Shown piece after piece: positions 1 through 10,827 of a stretch of 56,494 nucleotides of DNA. The translations under genes and the position numbers were made by a program. The DNA is taken from contig NZ_RQFA01000004.1 in assembly GCF_004770155.1 (NCBI RefSeq), positions 1 through 56,494 on the forward strand, written 5' to 3'. Numbering within the stretch: the first letter of the stretch is position 1; every line of letters begins with the position of its first letter. The DNA comes from Leptospira gomenensis. Lineage in GTDB: Bacteria > Spirochaetota > Leptospiria > Leptospirales > Leptospiraceae. Below the pieces are notes generated by a model that saw only the letters and a program-made list of their open reading frames with translations, did not search any database and was not told where the DNA came from.

Positions 1-350
1 CCTCATCAAACGCGTTGCGCGGCGCGCATACTTCGCGTTCTTTTTGTTTTGCGTTGCACCGCGCTCGCCCGTGACAACACCATACCGCGCTTCTCGTGCA
101 AAATCCCGTGGCTACGGCTGGGCGGCCGTTTGGCACAAACGTCCATCTCGCCTCCTCTTACATTTCCTGCGTGAGCGGGCCGCAGGGCGCGAAGCGTCCT
201 CGAAGAGGACGAGCGGGAATCCGCGAGCCCGGAGTCACGCGACTCGGAGCCGCCAGAATATTCCAAAAAATGAATGTAGTTCGGCCGACCACCGGCGGCT
301 CCGAGACACGCCCCGAACCTCCTAAATCTGCTACCAAGGAGCAAAACGGG
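1..350. repeat. GC-rich intergenic element at the left edge, no convincing gene
   Basis: This stretch is clearly richer in G+C than the rest of the window. It is open in several frames on both strands, but none of the translations looks like a protein: they are rich in Arg, Ser, Pro and Gly with no family motif. It contains short inverted repeats such as TCCTC-gaa-GAGGA and GAGTC-acgc-GACTC. That pattern, at the very edge of the sequence, suggests a multicopy element at which an assembly broke. The copy number cannot be seen from this window. The remaining bases up to 460 show nothing further. Confidence 0.4.
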
Positions 351-460
351 TAAATCTACGACCGGTTCGGAACGTTGTTGACGATTCTTTTCAAGGACGC
401 CGTCGTCCCGAAACGGAAACGGGAAGAACGGCGTTTATCGATCGTAGGAATTACAATCGT

Positions 461-1927
461 TTATCGGAAAAAAATAAACGTTAAAAGGATGAACGTCGGG
501 ATCAATATTCCGAACGAATACAAAACATATCCGCCGAAACTAGGCATCTTCACCTTGTTTTCTTCCGCAACCGATTTCACCATAAAGTTAGGCGCGTTTC
601 CGATGTAAGTCAAAGCTCCCATAAACACCGCCCCTACGGAGATCGCTTTGAGAATACTTTCTGCATGAGGATCCGCTAATATTTGAGCGACGTTGCCCAA
701 ACCTAAGGTGCCTTTCGCTAAAGATAGGAAGGTGAGATACGTAGGTGCGTTATCCAAAACTCCGGAAAAAAGTCCGGTCACCCAGAAGAATTGCCAAGTT
801 TCCGTTACACCCAACTCTTTTCCGTGATGTTCGAGCAGGATCAATGCAGGTATCATCGTTACGAATATCCCGATAAAAAGATACGCCACCTCTTGGATCG
901 GATGTAACGTGAATTTGTTCTGTTCTCTTACCTTTCTATTCGTGGTAAACTTGGACGCAAGTATCAGCGCGATCAACACTCCCTCGCGCACGAACGCTAA
1001 ATACGGATTTTCGTTGATCGCGGGAATATAATTCTGATTTAAAAACGCCACGGATAACACCACTCCCAACAACCAGATGAAATTCACCTGACCTTCTAAG
1101 CTGATCTTTTCGTTATTCGTTTGGTCTCTTTTGAGATCCTTTTTGGCTTCCTTGCCGTAGGCGATCGTATCCCAGATGAAATACGCCAAAAGAAGGATGA
1201 TCCCCGCAACGAGCAGCTCCGGCAGAAGTTTGAACGTCCACGTAAACGGAACTCCGATCAGATATCCCAAAAAGAGAGGAGGATCTCCCAGTGGAGTCAA
1301 CGAACCGCCGATATTCGAAACCAAAAAGATGAAAAAGATCACCGTATGAACCACGTGTTTACGTTCCGAGTTCGTCTTCAAAATCGGACGGATCAATAAC
1401 ATCGACGCTCCCGTAGTTCCGATAAACGAAGCCAGAAAAGTTCCGATGATCAGAAAAATCGTGTTGTTCAAAGGAGTGGCTTCGATGTCTCCCTTGAGAC
1501 GGATTCCTCCGGAAATGTAAAACAGGGATCCGAGAAGAATGATGAACGGAACGTATTCGAAAACGAGCGTATGAACGATTTTGCCGAACCATCCGTGTAA
1601 CACCAAAATGATAAACGAAACGGCCGCCAATGCCAGCGCGAGAATGAGTTTGTTCGTGTTGCTTTCCCACCAATGTGCGGTCTTGTGAGAGACGATCGGC
1701 AAAAGCGCTATGCTCAACAAAATCAACGCGAACGGAATCACACTCCAATACGGAAGATCTTCTCCGACGGTTTCATGATGACCGGAGGAAGTTTCCTCGT
1801 GGGAGTTTTGCGTCTGTTCGACAGGTACCGGTGTGTGAGTTTCTCCCGCGGGTTCGTCCGCAAAGAGCGCCGCTGCGGGCACGAATAGGGAAATCGCCAG
1901 TAAGACGGAAATCAGTTTTTGTTTCAT
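461..1927 (-). CDS. NhaD/ArsB-type sodium:proton antiporter
   Basis: A 488-residue inner-membrane transporter of the ion-transporter superfamily, probably exchanging Na+ for H+. Residues 1-23 form a cleavable-looking signal sequence. A His- and Glu-rich periplasmic stretch (about 28-57) follows, then about eleven hydrophobic segments. Two family signatures are visible: GTTGASMLLIRP near 170-181 and NIGGSLTPLGDPP near 205-217. These sit in the discontinuous helices that carry the ion path in this superfamily. The signal-like leader plus His-rich segment is an addition relative to short NhaD proteins and could bind metal. The gene diverges from the PerR-type regulator across 234 bp. The exact substrate (Na+ versus another ion or anion) is inferred from the family only. 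Confidence 0.8.
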   Translation of the reverse strand: MKQKLISVLLAISLFVPAAALFADEPAGETHTPVPVEQTQNSHEETSSGHHETVGEDLPYWSVIPFALILLSIALLPIVSHKTAHWWESNTNKLILALALAAVSFIILVLHGWFGKIVHTLVFEYVPFIILLGSLFYISGGIRLKGDIEATPLNNTIFLIIGTFLASFIGTTGASMLLIRPILKTNSERKHVVHTVIFFIFLVSNIGGSLTPLGDPPLFLGYLIGVPFTWTFKLLPELLVAGIILLLAYFIWDTIAYGKEAKKDLKRDQTNNEKISLEGQVNFIWLLGVVLSVAFLNQNYIPAINENPYLAFVREGVLIALILASKFTTNRKVREQNKFTLHPIQEVAYLFIGIFVTMIPALILLEHHGKELGVTETWQFFWVTGLFSGVLDNAPTYLTFLSLAKGTLGLGNVAQILADPHAESILKAISVGAVFMGALTYIGNAPNFMVKSVAEENKVKMPSFGGYVLYSFGILIPTFILLTFIFFR

Positions 1928-2161
1928 AAGCTCGTATCTTCTGAAGAATTTTAGACAGTTTTGTGAGTGAAAACGAAGTGTAAAAGTAAAAAGATTCTTT
2001 TCGTCTCTTTTTTACGAATCGTAACGGGACGGTTTTGCGAACTTTTTTGGATTGCAGAATTTTTCAAGAAAGAGATGTTTTCCAGAAAAGCCTCCGCATA
2101 AAATCGTGCAAAAACACGGTTTACGGGTGTCAGATGGTAAGAGGGGATTCCCTCCAAAGGT

Positions 2162-2603
2162 ATGGAACGAATGGAAGCACTCTTTTCAAAAAACGCCTGT
2201 TTGACTCCCGCCGAAATCGAACAACGCTTGAAGTCGGTTTCCATTCAACCTACGATGCAAAGGATTTCCATCTGCCAATACGTTCTCTGCGAGGCCGATC
2301 ATCCGACCGCGGAAGAAGTGAAGGAGTGGGTGGATAGTCGCTCCTTTAAGATGAGTCTTGCCACGGTCTACAATACCCTCAACGTTCTCGTGTCCGCAGG
2401 ATTGTTACGTGAATTCAAATTTTCCTGTTTGGGGAAGTCGGTCTACGACAGCAATATCGTAGATCACTATCATTTTTTCGACGAGGCCACGGGCAAATTC
2501 CACGATATCGATCCTTCTCTGTTGACGCTTCGTTCCCATCTTCCCTCCGAATTTCAGGTGAATAAAACCGACATTCTTCTGAGCGGGAATCTCGGCTCCT
2601 CCG

Positions 2604-2614
<11 letters not shown>
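2162..2614 (+). CDS. PerR-type Fur-family regulator lacking the structural zinc site
   Basis: A 150-residue metal-dependent DNA-binding repressor. The N-terminal winged helix runs to about residue 88 (SLATVYNTLNVL is the recognition helix region). The regulatory metal ligands of Bacillus PerR (H37, D85, H91, H93, D104) have clear counterparts at H47, D96, H102, H104 and D115 with conserved spacing. The Asp at the last position is the PerR-type residue; Fur has Glu there. Both CxxC pairs of the structural zinc site are absent, as reported for Leptospira PerR. The start ATG at 2162 follows AAAGG and a small hairpin (GAGGG-GATT-CCCTC, 2141-2154). Its last 11 bases overlap the 3' end of lpdA. It probably senses peroxide, but it could be a paralogue (PerRB-like). 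Confidence 0.8.
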
Positions 2615-4022
<1,408 letters not shown>

Positions 4023-4190
4023 AAAATTCTCCCGAGTTATTAGATGAGTCTTTCTCTACGTTGGGCAAGGACTTTTTGAAAGAATCGAATCCTCTTCTTC
4101 ATTTTCGAAAATAAAGAAATCCATTTTTTTGAAGGAATTCGAAATATTTTATTTTCGGAGAAAAGTGAAAAGAATTGTCGATCTCGAATC

Positions 4191-4221
4191 TTGACTTGTT
4201 ATTCGAATCGGAATTCGATAC
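4191..4221 (+). promoter_or_regulatory. possible promoter for the following lipoprotein gene
   Basis: TTGACT at 4191-4196 is a good -35 match. About 17-18 bases later the sequence TTCGATAC is a weak -10. A GGGAGA ribosome-binding sequence and the TTG start follow within 30 bases. The segment also holds the palindromes ATTCGAAT and GAATTC, so the -35 match could be fortuitous. Confidence 0.3.
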
Positions 4222-4243
4222 GAGATAGAAACGGGAGAAGCGA

Positions 4244-4942
4244 TTGAAAAAAGGCCTCAATCCAAAAAAAAGAAAAACGCCTGCGATCCTAAAAATCGTC
4301 TTTGCGATTCTTCTTTTACTTTTAACAAATTGCGCCGCAACGGAATTTAAAATTCATTCCGTAAAACTGGAAAGAAAAGAAGCGAACAATCTTTATTTTC
4401 GTTTGATCACCGATATCGACTTTTTGGACAAACGAGAATGTAAAGGTCACCGCTGTTTTATTCGTTTTGAATTTTACCCGGTCGAAAAAGGAAATCCGAA
4501 ACGCAAAGTATTCATCGGAAATGCTCTACTGAGAAAGGAATTTTTTTTGGATGAATCCGGAGTGAAGAGGCAATTTGAATTAGCCCGCAATCGTTCCGGG
4601 CCAACATTTTCCATTTATAAATCCAATTACTCGGAAGAGGAAATCGGGGAAGAAGAAATGATAACATCCCTAGGTTCTAAATCGGATAAAGAATTCGAAT
4701 ATCTTTTTAAGATACCGTTCGAAAGGGGAGATACCGGAGATAGTTGGGAAGATCCGAGTTTAAACGACGAAAGAGTCGCCGAATACTATTATTTGAAAGA
4801 AGGGACTACTTATACGTTTTGGGGAAGAATCATCGGACCGACGTTTCCGTTTACATTTGCGAAGGCGTATAGAATCTTCCCTTATTTCTTTCTTGGAATC
4901 CGGTCCCAACTCTATCGTTGGGAGGTGACGATTCCAAAGTAA
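4244..4942 (+). CDS. hypothetical lipoprotein
   Basis: A 232-residue protein of unknown function. A basic N-terminus (KKGLNPKKRKTP) leads into a hydrophobic stretch ending in LLTNC, so Cys30 is a plausible lipidation site. The mature part is rich in charged and aromatic residues and contains no motif I recognise. The start is TTG at 4244, supported by GGGAGA about seven bases upstream and by the signal peptide beginning right after it. It converges on the methyltransferase gene, with 28 bp between the stops. Confidence 0.65.
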   Translation: MKKGLNPKKRKTPAILKIVFAILLLLLTNCAATEFKIHSVKLERKEANNLYFRLITDIDFLDKRECKGHRCFIRFEFYPVEKGNPKRKVFIGNALLRKEFFLDESGVKRQFELARNRSGPTFSIYKSNYSEEEIGEEEMITSLGSKSDKEFEYLFKIPFERGDTGDSWEDPSLNDERVAEYYYLKEGTTYTFWGRIIGPTFPFTFAKAYRIFPYFFLGIRSQLYRWEVTIPK

Positions 4943-4970
4943 GAATGTAACATTTTTGAGGAAAACGAAA

Positions 4971-5732
<762 letters not shown>

Positions 5733-5773
5733 ATCAGGATCCGCCCGTTAACTATATTAACGGCACTCGGCTT

Positions 5774-6919
5774 ATGAAAATCCAACATTTCGGAATCATT
5801 TTCTTTTTTTTTAATCTTTCTGCGTTCGCCGAAACCGGAACTGCGAGCGGCGGGCGGAATCTTTTTTCGGGCGATACGTTGATCCTCGGCGGAATTTCGA
5901 TTTCGCTTTTGTTTCTTTTCGGATTGGTTTTAAAGGAAAGCGTTCGCAAATCAGCGGAGCTTTCCGAAACTTCCGAACCCTGGAAGACTAAGGACACAAA
6001 CCGTTCCTCTTTGGTCGAAACGACGGAGGAGGCGGATCGGGAAAAAACCGCGGACTTGTTCTCGTCACAAAGTCGGATCGTTTCGAAGCCGATCCATGTA
6101 TCTCCGTCCAGCGCGAGTAGCAACGCCCGTCGTATCTGGAAGCGGGAAGTTCCGACACATCCGGAGCTCGTTTCCGCACACCGAAATTTTTTGACGAACT
6201 TAAGTCCCGGGATCTCAAACGCGGAAATTTATTTCCTGAGCGGGGAAGTTTCCCTTCTACTTGCTTCGAAAAACGGTCGTGTGTTTCATCTTCCCGAATC
6301 TCCTCAGGAACGCCTCTTGTCCGAGGATAACAAACGCGGAATTTTCTCCGGAAATATCGTGACCGATGGCGAATACGTTCTGATTCCTTTGTCAACGGGA
6401 AGTTCTCCGTTCGGTTATCTAAGGACGGGACTGAAGGATTGGGAATCCATTTCTCCCGGAGAATTCCGGACATGGAAAGAAGAATACGAAGAGCAGGTTT
6501 CGATCCAATTCGAATCTTCGGATCCGGAGACGGGCTTCGGCAATCTACACGCGTTCGAGTTGGATAAGGCAAGGGTAAATGAGGAAATTCTAATATTTGC
6601 CCACGTTTCGACGGAATCGTCCGCTCCGTACGTTTTAAAATGGATTTCCTTATGGACTTCTAAAATTATTCGAAAGCAGATTCGGTTTTATAGGATCCGA
6701 AAGGATCGGGTGGCGTTTTTTCTAGAACCGGAGGAATGGAATACGTTTTGCGAAAGATTGGGGGAACTCGTGGAATCTTTGCGCCGCGAAAACGGATCGG
6801 TTTCGCTCAACTTCGGAGTTTCGATCCGCGAGGAAAGTAGGGACGAATGGGCGACTAACGCAAGAAAGGCGCTTTCGGAATCGATAGAACAAGGGCCGAA
6901 CCGGTATATCTGTCTGTGA
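5774..6919 (+). CDS. membrane-anchored protein with degenerate GGDEF-like domain
   Basis: A 381-residue protein with a signal peptide (1-19), one transmembrane helix (about 35-52) and a charged linker. The C-terminal domain resembles GGDEF proteins at its end: LNFGVSIRE, then an Ala/Leu-rich helix and QGPNRYICL. These match the GGDEF pattern of SIGVA, A-ALY-AK, G-NR. Where the catalytic GGDEF should be, the sequence reads RIRKDRVAFFLEP, so cyclase activity is very unlikely. The stop overlaps the start of the next gene in a GTGA junction, which implies translational coupling with the CheX-like protein. A sensory or scaffold role is an inference. The domain call rests on motif similarity alone. 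Confidence 0.6.
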   Translation: MKIQHFGIIFFFFNLSAFAETGTASGGRNLFSGDTLILGGISISLLFLFGLVLKESVRKSAELSETSEPWKTKDTNRSSLVETTEEADREKTADLFSSQSRIVSKPIHVSPSSASSNARRIWKREVPTHPELVSAHRNFLTNLSPGISNAEIYFLSGEVSLLLASKNGRVFHLPESPQERLLSEDNKRGIFSGNIVTDGEYVLIPLSTGSSPFGYLRTGLKDWESISPGEFRTWKEEYEEQVSIQFESSDPETGFGNLHAFELDKARVNEEILIFAHVSTESSAPYVLKWISLWTSKIIRKQIRFYRIRKDRVAFFLEPEEWNTFCERLGELVESLRRENGSVSLNFGVSIREESRDEWATNARKALSESIEQGPNRYICL

Positions 6920-7422
6920 GCATCGATCCTTTACTCGACGAAAAATTCATCCTTACTATCTCGCAGATTTTTCCGGAATATCTGGACAAGACGTTGAACG
7001 TAAGCGCGATCCGGGAGGCCTTCGGTCCTTCCAAAAACGAGGGTCTTTGTTACGAAAATTGTACGATGGTAGAGTTTCACGGCGAAGTGGATGGAAAATT
7101 ATTTTTTGCCATGGACGGATATACGAAATTGAAGTTGTTGCCGATGATCGCCCGATCGTTCCACATAGATCCGACCGTCAGAGCGGACGCGCCTTCTATT
7201 TTGATGGAATTCGCAAACCAGATCTGCGGAGCGTTGATTTCCGAGATGAGGTTGGGACGTTTCGAAACCGAGTTATTTCCTCCGGAGAGTCTCAATCACA
7301 AACTCGTTCCGGTCGATCTGGAAACCTACCGCCAATACATTCTCATCTACTTTTTGAAGGATCCGAAAGAGAAACAATATCTCGGAAGGATTTACCTCGT
7401 TCTTTTGATGAAGAAATTCTAA
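6916..7422 (+). CDS. CheX/CheC-like chemotaxis phosphatase
   Basis: A 168-residue protein resembling the CheX/CheC/FliY phosphatases, which remove phosphate from CheY-P. The hallmark ExxN is present as E98-F-A-N101 in SILMEFANQICGAL, within the expected helix. A GEVDGKLFFAMD strand precedes it, as in CheX folds. CheC carries two such motifs; only one is seen here, which favours CheX. The GTG start at 6916 lies inside the stop of the upstream gene (4-bp overlap). The pair is probably made as one unit, linking the membrane protein to response-regulator dephosphorylation. The direct target is unknown. Confidence 0.65.
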   Translation: MSIDPLLDEKFILTISQIFPEYLDKTLNVSAIREAFGPSKNEGLCYENCTMVEFHGEVDGKLFFAMDGYTKLKLLPMIARSFHIDPTVRADAPSILMEFANQICGALISEMRLGRFETELFPPESLNHKLVPVDLETYRQYILIYFLKDPKEKQYLGRIYLVLLMKKF

Positions 7423-7703
7423 ACGCGTTTTGCCCTTCCTGGTCCGGATGCGCCGTTTTTTTAGAACTCTTAAAGCAGAGTCGAGTTGATCGAAACGTCT
7501 TTGTATAATTTTTAGTAATTCTTCAACCTCCCACCGGAGATAGACTTCCTGCAGCGGTCCAATTTTTATTGGACGCGGTTTTTTGGGCTTCCTTTGCGCA
7601 CGAAATCTGACTAGAGCCGAGGTCGTATCGTTCCTAAGTTCCACAACCGGACGGTTATTTTTAAAAAAGGAGCAACCTTTTTTCGATAGGTCATTGTAAA
7701 AAT

Positions 7704-8777
7704 ATGTGGAGATTTTTCGCGGAACAAAAACCCTCGAGCCCGATGGTTTCCTGGAATGTGTGGAAGGGTTTTCCTTTTTTGATGGATTATTCGGGTGTTA
7801 AATCCCCGAGGCAAGCGCGCATAACGGAGATTTCTCTTCCTATTTCGGATTCGTTTTCCTTGAGAACGAAGGTTTTAGACGTTCGAGAAGGAGAGGATTC
7901 TCCCGTTATTTATCTACAACACGGGATGAGCGTGAAGGGAATCGACGACGCGCGTATTTTGGCGTTGGGAAACAACCTTGCCAACCGAGGGTTTCGGGTT
8001 TATCTCCCGGAACTTCCGGAAGTCAAAGCTCTTCTCGTACGGGAGAAAACCATTTCGAATATACGATCCGCTTTTTTGCGGATCCACTCTTTGGAACGGC
8101 GTCCCGTCGCGTATGTTTCCGCGAGTTTTTCCGCGGGAATGGGTTTTGTCGGTTTAGCAGATCCTCAGTGTCAGGAAATTTTATCTTCGCTTCTTTTAAT
8201 CGGAACCTATTCGGATTTTTCGAAAACCGTTCCGTTCGTTTTGAAAAACTTCGAAGTGGAAAGTTACGCGGTGAACGTTATGATGTTCAATTACGTTCAT
8301 CTAATACGTTCCCGTCCGGAGGGTCTGCAGGAATTTTTTTTCGAATCCGCTTTGGATAACGGCTTACACCGCTCTTCCGGAGACCGCAAAGGTCCGCAAA
8401 TTTTGAATACGCTTTCCGTTGAGGATCGCTCTTTCGTGAAAAATTTTTTGGAAATCTCCGAGTTCAGAGAGGAAACCTCCTGGAATTTAAAGGCGCGCGC
8501 GCCCGAGTCTTTTGTGGAGGAAACTTCACCCGCCTTTTTCGCGCACCAGTATCGCAGACCTTGTTATCTTCTTCACGGAGACGACGATCCGGTCATTTCT
8601 CCGCAGGAATCGAAAGACCTACGGGATTTACTTTCCAAAAATCCGGGACCGAAGCCGGTGTTTTTAGAGACGAGTCTTTTGACACACGGAGATCATTTAC
8701 CGCTTTACGCGCGTTTGTCGGAGATTCTTCCTATGGCGGACTTTTGGGGCGGTTTTCTTTTTTCGGCGCGTTCGTAA
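7704..8777 (+). CDS. alpha/beta-hydrolase fold protein
   Basis: A 357-residue probable serine hydrolase with no substrate clue. The oxyanion strand LQHGMS is near 71-76. The nucleophile elbow ASFSAG puts Ser143 in a slightly relaxed GxSxG. An acidic loop HGDDDP (about 291-296) and a late THGDH (His328 or His331) supply the Asp and His of a triad. There is no signal peptide, so it is probably cytoplasmic. The 281-bp region upstream holds no gene I can support and has the short inverted repeat CCAATTTTTATTGG. It stands alone on the plus strand. Confidence 0.65.
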   Translation: MWRFFAEQKPSSPMVSWNVWKGFPFLMDYSGVKSPRQARITEISLPISDSFSLRTKVLDVREGEDSPVIYLQHGMSVKGIDDARILALGNNLANRGFRVYLPELPEVKALLVREKTISNIRSAFLRIHSLERRPVAYVSASFSAGMGFVGLADPQCQEILSSLLLIGTYSDFSKTVPFVLKNFEVESYAVNVMMFNYVHLIRSRPEGLQEFFFESALDNGLHRSSGDRKGPQILNTLSVEDRSFVKNFLEISEFREETSWNLKARAPESFVEETSPAFFAHQYRRPCYLLHGDDDPVISPQESKDLRDLLSKNPGPKPVFLETSLLTHGDHLPLYARLSEILPMADFWGGFLFSARS

Positions 8778-9088
8778 AAACCGATCCTTCTTTGTGGATT
8801 TTTTTTTCTTTTCTTCGTCTCTTGGCGAAGTTTTTCGATTTCGACAAACGATCGGAAACACGAGCTTTTACTCGTTCTTTCGATATCCTTTCTCTTGATT
8901 GTTTGAGAAAACAAGGAAATCGTTTGTTGTTCCTCTGGAATGTTGCGATTATTCGTGAATTCAATCGTCGCTAAGTAAAAAAAAGTTTCAATTCAAGGGA
9001 ACTTTATATACTTCATTCAGGTTCTTCTTCTCCGGGCCGAAGTACAGAAGGAGGAAAGGTTTTCGGTTTTATTCCGAGATTGTAATCT
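8778..9088. other. intergenic region upstream of the FapA-like gene
   Basis: No gene is supported. The right part has the run TTTATATACTTCAT, which could hold a -10 element, and an AGGAGG at 9049-9054. That AGGAGG lies 34 bases before the ATG at 9089, too far to serve it, and an in-frame TAA at 9083 blocks an earlier start. Confidence 0.3.
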
Positions 9089-10588
9089 ATGAATGCGAAC
9101 AATGATCCTATGAATACTCCGGCGTCGGATTCTCCGATATCTCCCGTTTCGGTCGAGTCCGCCGTGAGTATCGCCGTTTCTCCCGATCAACTTTCCGCAT
9201 TTTTGACGGTTCGTCCTTATAATTTAAAGGGAGAAACCGTTTCCAAGGATAAACTTTGGAGTATCATTCAGGATTGGGGAATTCATAGGGATCGAATGCT
9301 CGTGGACGAGATACGAAACGTTCTTCTCCGTTTGGAGGATTCCGCAAAACGAAACGACTTTACTCCCATCAAGTTGGAGATCGCAAAAGGACAACCTCCG
9401 GTGCCGGGCGAAAACGGTTGGGTTCGTTTTTATCATCCTATGGCGAAACGCGTTAAACTGCTCGAAGACGGTAGGGCGGATTATAGAAATATAGATCGAT
9501 ACATCAACGTGAAAACGGGGGAAAAACTGGCGACGTTGTTCGAAGGGATTCCGGGGACTCCCGGCTTCGACGTCTTCGGAAATATCATTCCTCCGCCTTC
9601 GATCAAACGTCCTAAGTTGATGATCGGAAAAAACATCGAAGAAAAAAACGTCGTAGAAAACGGAAAAGAATTAAAGGAATACCTAGCTTCGAGTAACGGA
9701 GTAATTTTCGCGACCGAAACTTCGATCACCGTTTCTCCGGAATTACAGATCGCGGGCAACGTGGGATTGTCCACGGGGAACATTCAATTCGAAGGAAACG
9801 TGATCGTAAGAGGGGACGTCGAACCCGGTTCCGTGCTCGCGTGCACCGGTTCTTTGATCGTCTATGGAAATCTGGAAAGTAACACCATCCAAGTGGGACA
9901 AGATCTGGTCGTACACGGAGGGATCAAAGGTTCGAGTGCGGATATCATTCACGTCGCGGGAAGGGTGCAGGCTAAGTTTATTGAAAATGCTCATTTGGAA
10001 ACGGAAGGTGATGTAGTGATCGAAGGTGCGGTTCTCAATTCCACCTTGGATACGCTGGGTTCCATGATCCTAAACGGTAGTAACGGAAATCTGGTTTCGA
10101 GCAAGGTTAGAACTTACGAAGGGATCTCTCTGAGTTCCCTGGGTTCCAACGCAGAACTGGACGTTTCCATTGAACTCGGTTTTCATTTTAAGAACGATCG
10201 TTCCTTTCAAGAGATTAGTCGTAAGGTTGTCTTGGGTGAAAAGGAGATGGAGAAAATTCTTCCTAAAATCCAACAGATCAAACATATGGTGCAACGTTCT
10301 CGCGGCAATCTTCCCGAGGATAAAAAGGCCGTATTCAAATCGGTCTTCGAGGATTATAATAAAAAATTAAAAATTTTGAATATGCTAAAGTTTAGACAGG
10401 ATGAGCTCAAGAGCGCTCGATTTAATCCGGGTGCGGTTCGTCTTGCGATTCAAAAAGGTGCGTTTCCGGGTGCGGTCATTCATTATCGTAGACAGGTGGA
10501 AAAAATCACGAAATTCCAGTCTTCGTTTATGATGGTTTTCGAACCCGGTCAGGATAAGGCGATGATGGTCGCGTTACAAACCAAGTAA
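9089..10588 (+). CDS. FapA (DUF342) domain protein
   Basis: A 499-residue polymer-forming-type protein. A Ser/Pro/Val-rich N-terminus comes first. A globular domain follows (about 60-200, with EKLATLFEGIPGTPGFDVFG typical of DUF342). Then comes a right-handed beta-helix with short Gly/Val repeats (GNVIVRGDVEPGS, GSLIVYGNLESN, GDVVIEGAVLNS; about 225-335) and a C-terminal coiled-coil region (about 365-440). Family members are annotated as flagellar assembly protein A, but their biochemical role is poorly defined. It is monocistronic here and no flagellar gene is adjacent. A cytoplasmic scaffold role is an inference. Confidence 0.75.
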   Translation: MNANNDPMNTPASDSPISPVSVESAVSIAVSPDQLSAFLTVRPYNLKGETVSKDKLWSIIQDWGIHRDRMLVDEIRNVLLRLEDSAKRNDFTPIKLEIAKGQPPVPGENGWVRFYHPMAKRVKLLEDGRADYRNIDRYINVKTGEKLATLFEGIPGTPGFDVFGNIIPPPSIKRPKLMIGKNIEEKNVVENGKELKEYLASSNGVIFATETSITVSPELQIAGNVGLSTGNIQFEGNVIVRGDVEPGSVLACTGSLIVYGNLESNTIQVGQDLVVHGGIKGSSADIIHVAGRVQAKFIENAHLETEGDVVIEGAVLNSTLDTLGSMILNGSNGNLVSSKVRTYEGISLSSLGSNAELDVSIELGFHFKNDRSFQEISRKVVLGEKEMEKILPKIQQIKHMVQRSRGNLPEDKKAVFKSVFEDYNKKLKILNMLKFRQDELKSARFNPGAVRLAIQKGAFPGAVIHYRRQVEKITKFQSSFMMVFEPGQDKAMMVALQTK

Positions 10589-10638
10589 AAAACTGCTTTT
10601 GGAACCGACTGTCGGAATTCCTACTCTGGATCACGGTA

Positions 10639-10750
10639 TTTTTTTGGTTGAAGGTTTTCAATTTTCGTGATAGGGAAAATCCTCCCGATTTTTCCCGCCA
10701 CCACTCCTCCTCCACCCAATTCAGGGTGGGGCGCGCGCGTTTCACGGCGA
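10639..10750 (-). repeat. dispersed intergenic repeat, copy A
   Basis: About 112 bp that reappear in the opposite orientation at 17296-17409 and partly at 30257-30340. Common parts are the run TTTTTTTGGTTGAAGGTTTT, then GTGATAGGGAAAAT, then the hairpin CCACCC-aattca-GGGTGG (in either orientation) and CGCGTTTCACGG at the far end. It lies just after the stop of the FapA-like gene. Confidence 0.85.
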
Positions 10751-10753
10751 GAT

Positions 10754-10773
10754 TTTGTGGGAGTTCCCACAAA
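10754..10773. repeat. perfect 9-bp inverted repeat of the GTGGGAGTTCCCAC family
   Basis: TTTGTGGGA-GT-TCCCACAAA is a perfect palindrome around two bases. Its core is the same as in the tandem arrays at 22.0, 42.8, 55.3 and 56.3 kb. It lies between copy A of the dispersed repeat and the 3' end of mtnA, where it could act as an RNA hairpin or a protein-binding site. Confidence 0.7.
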
Positions 10774-10827
10774 GAGGGTTTTTCTGGGAGATCTATCCGG
10801 CGTCTTAGTCTTAGGACGAATGAGTGA

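Noticed and set aside
6..353. Short frames on both strands at the left edge
   Set aside because: They overlap each other, are Arg/Ser/Pro-rich and show no conserved protein pattern; more likely a GC-rich repeat.
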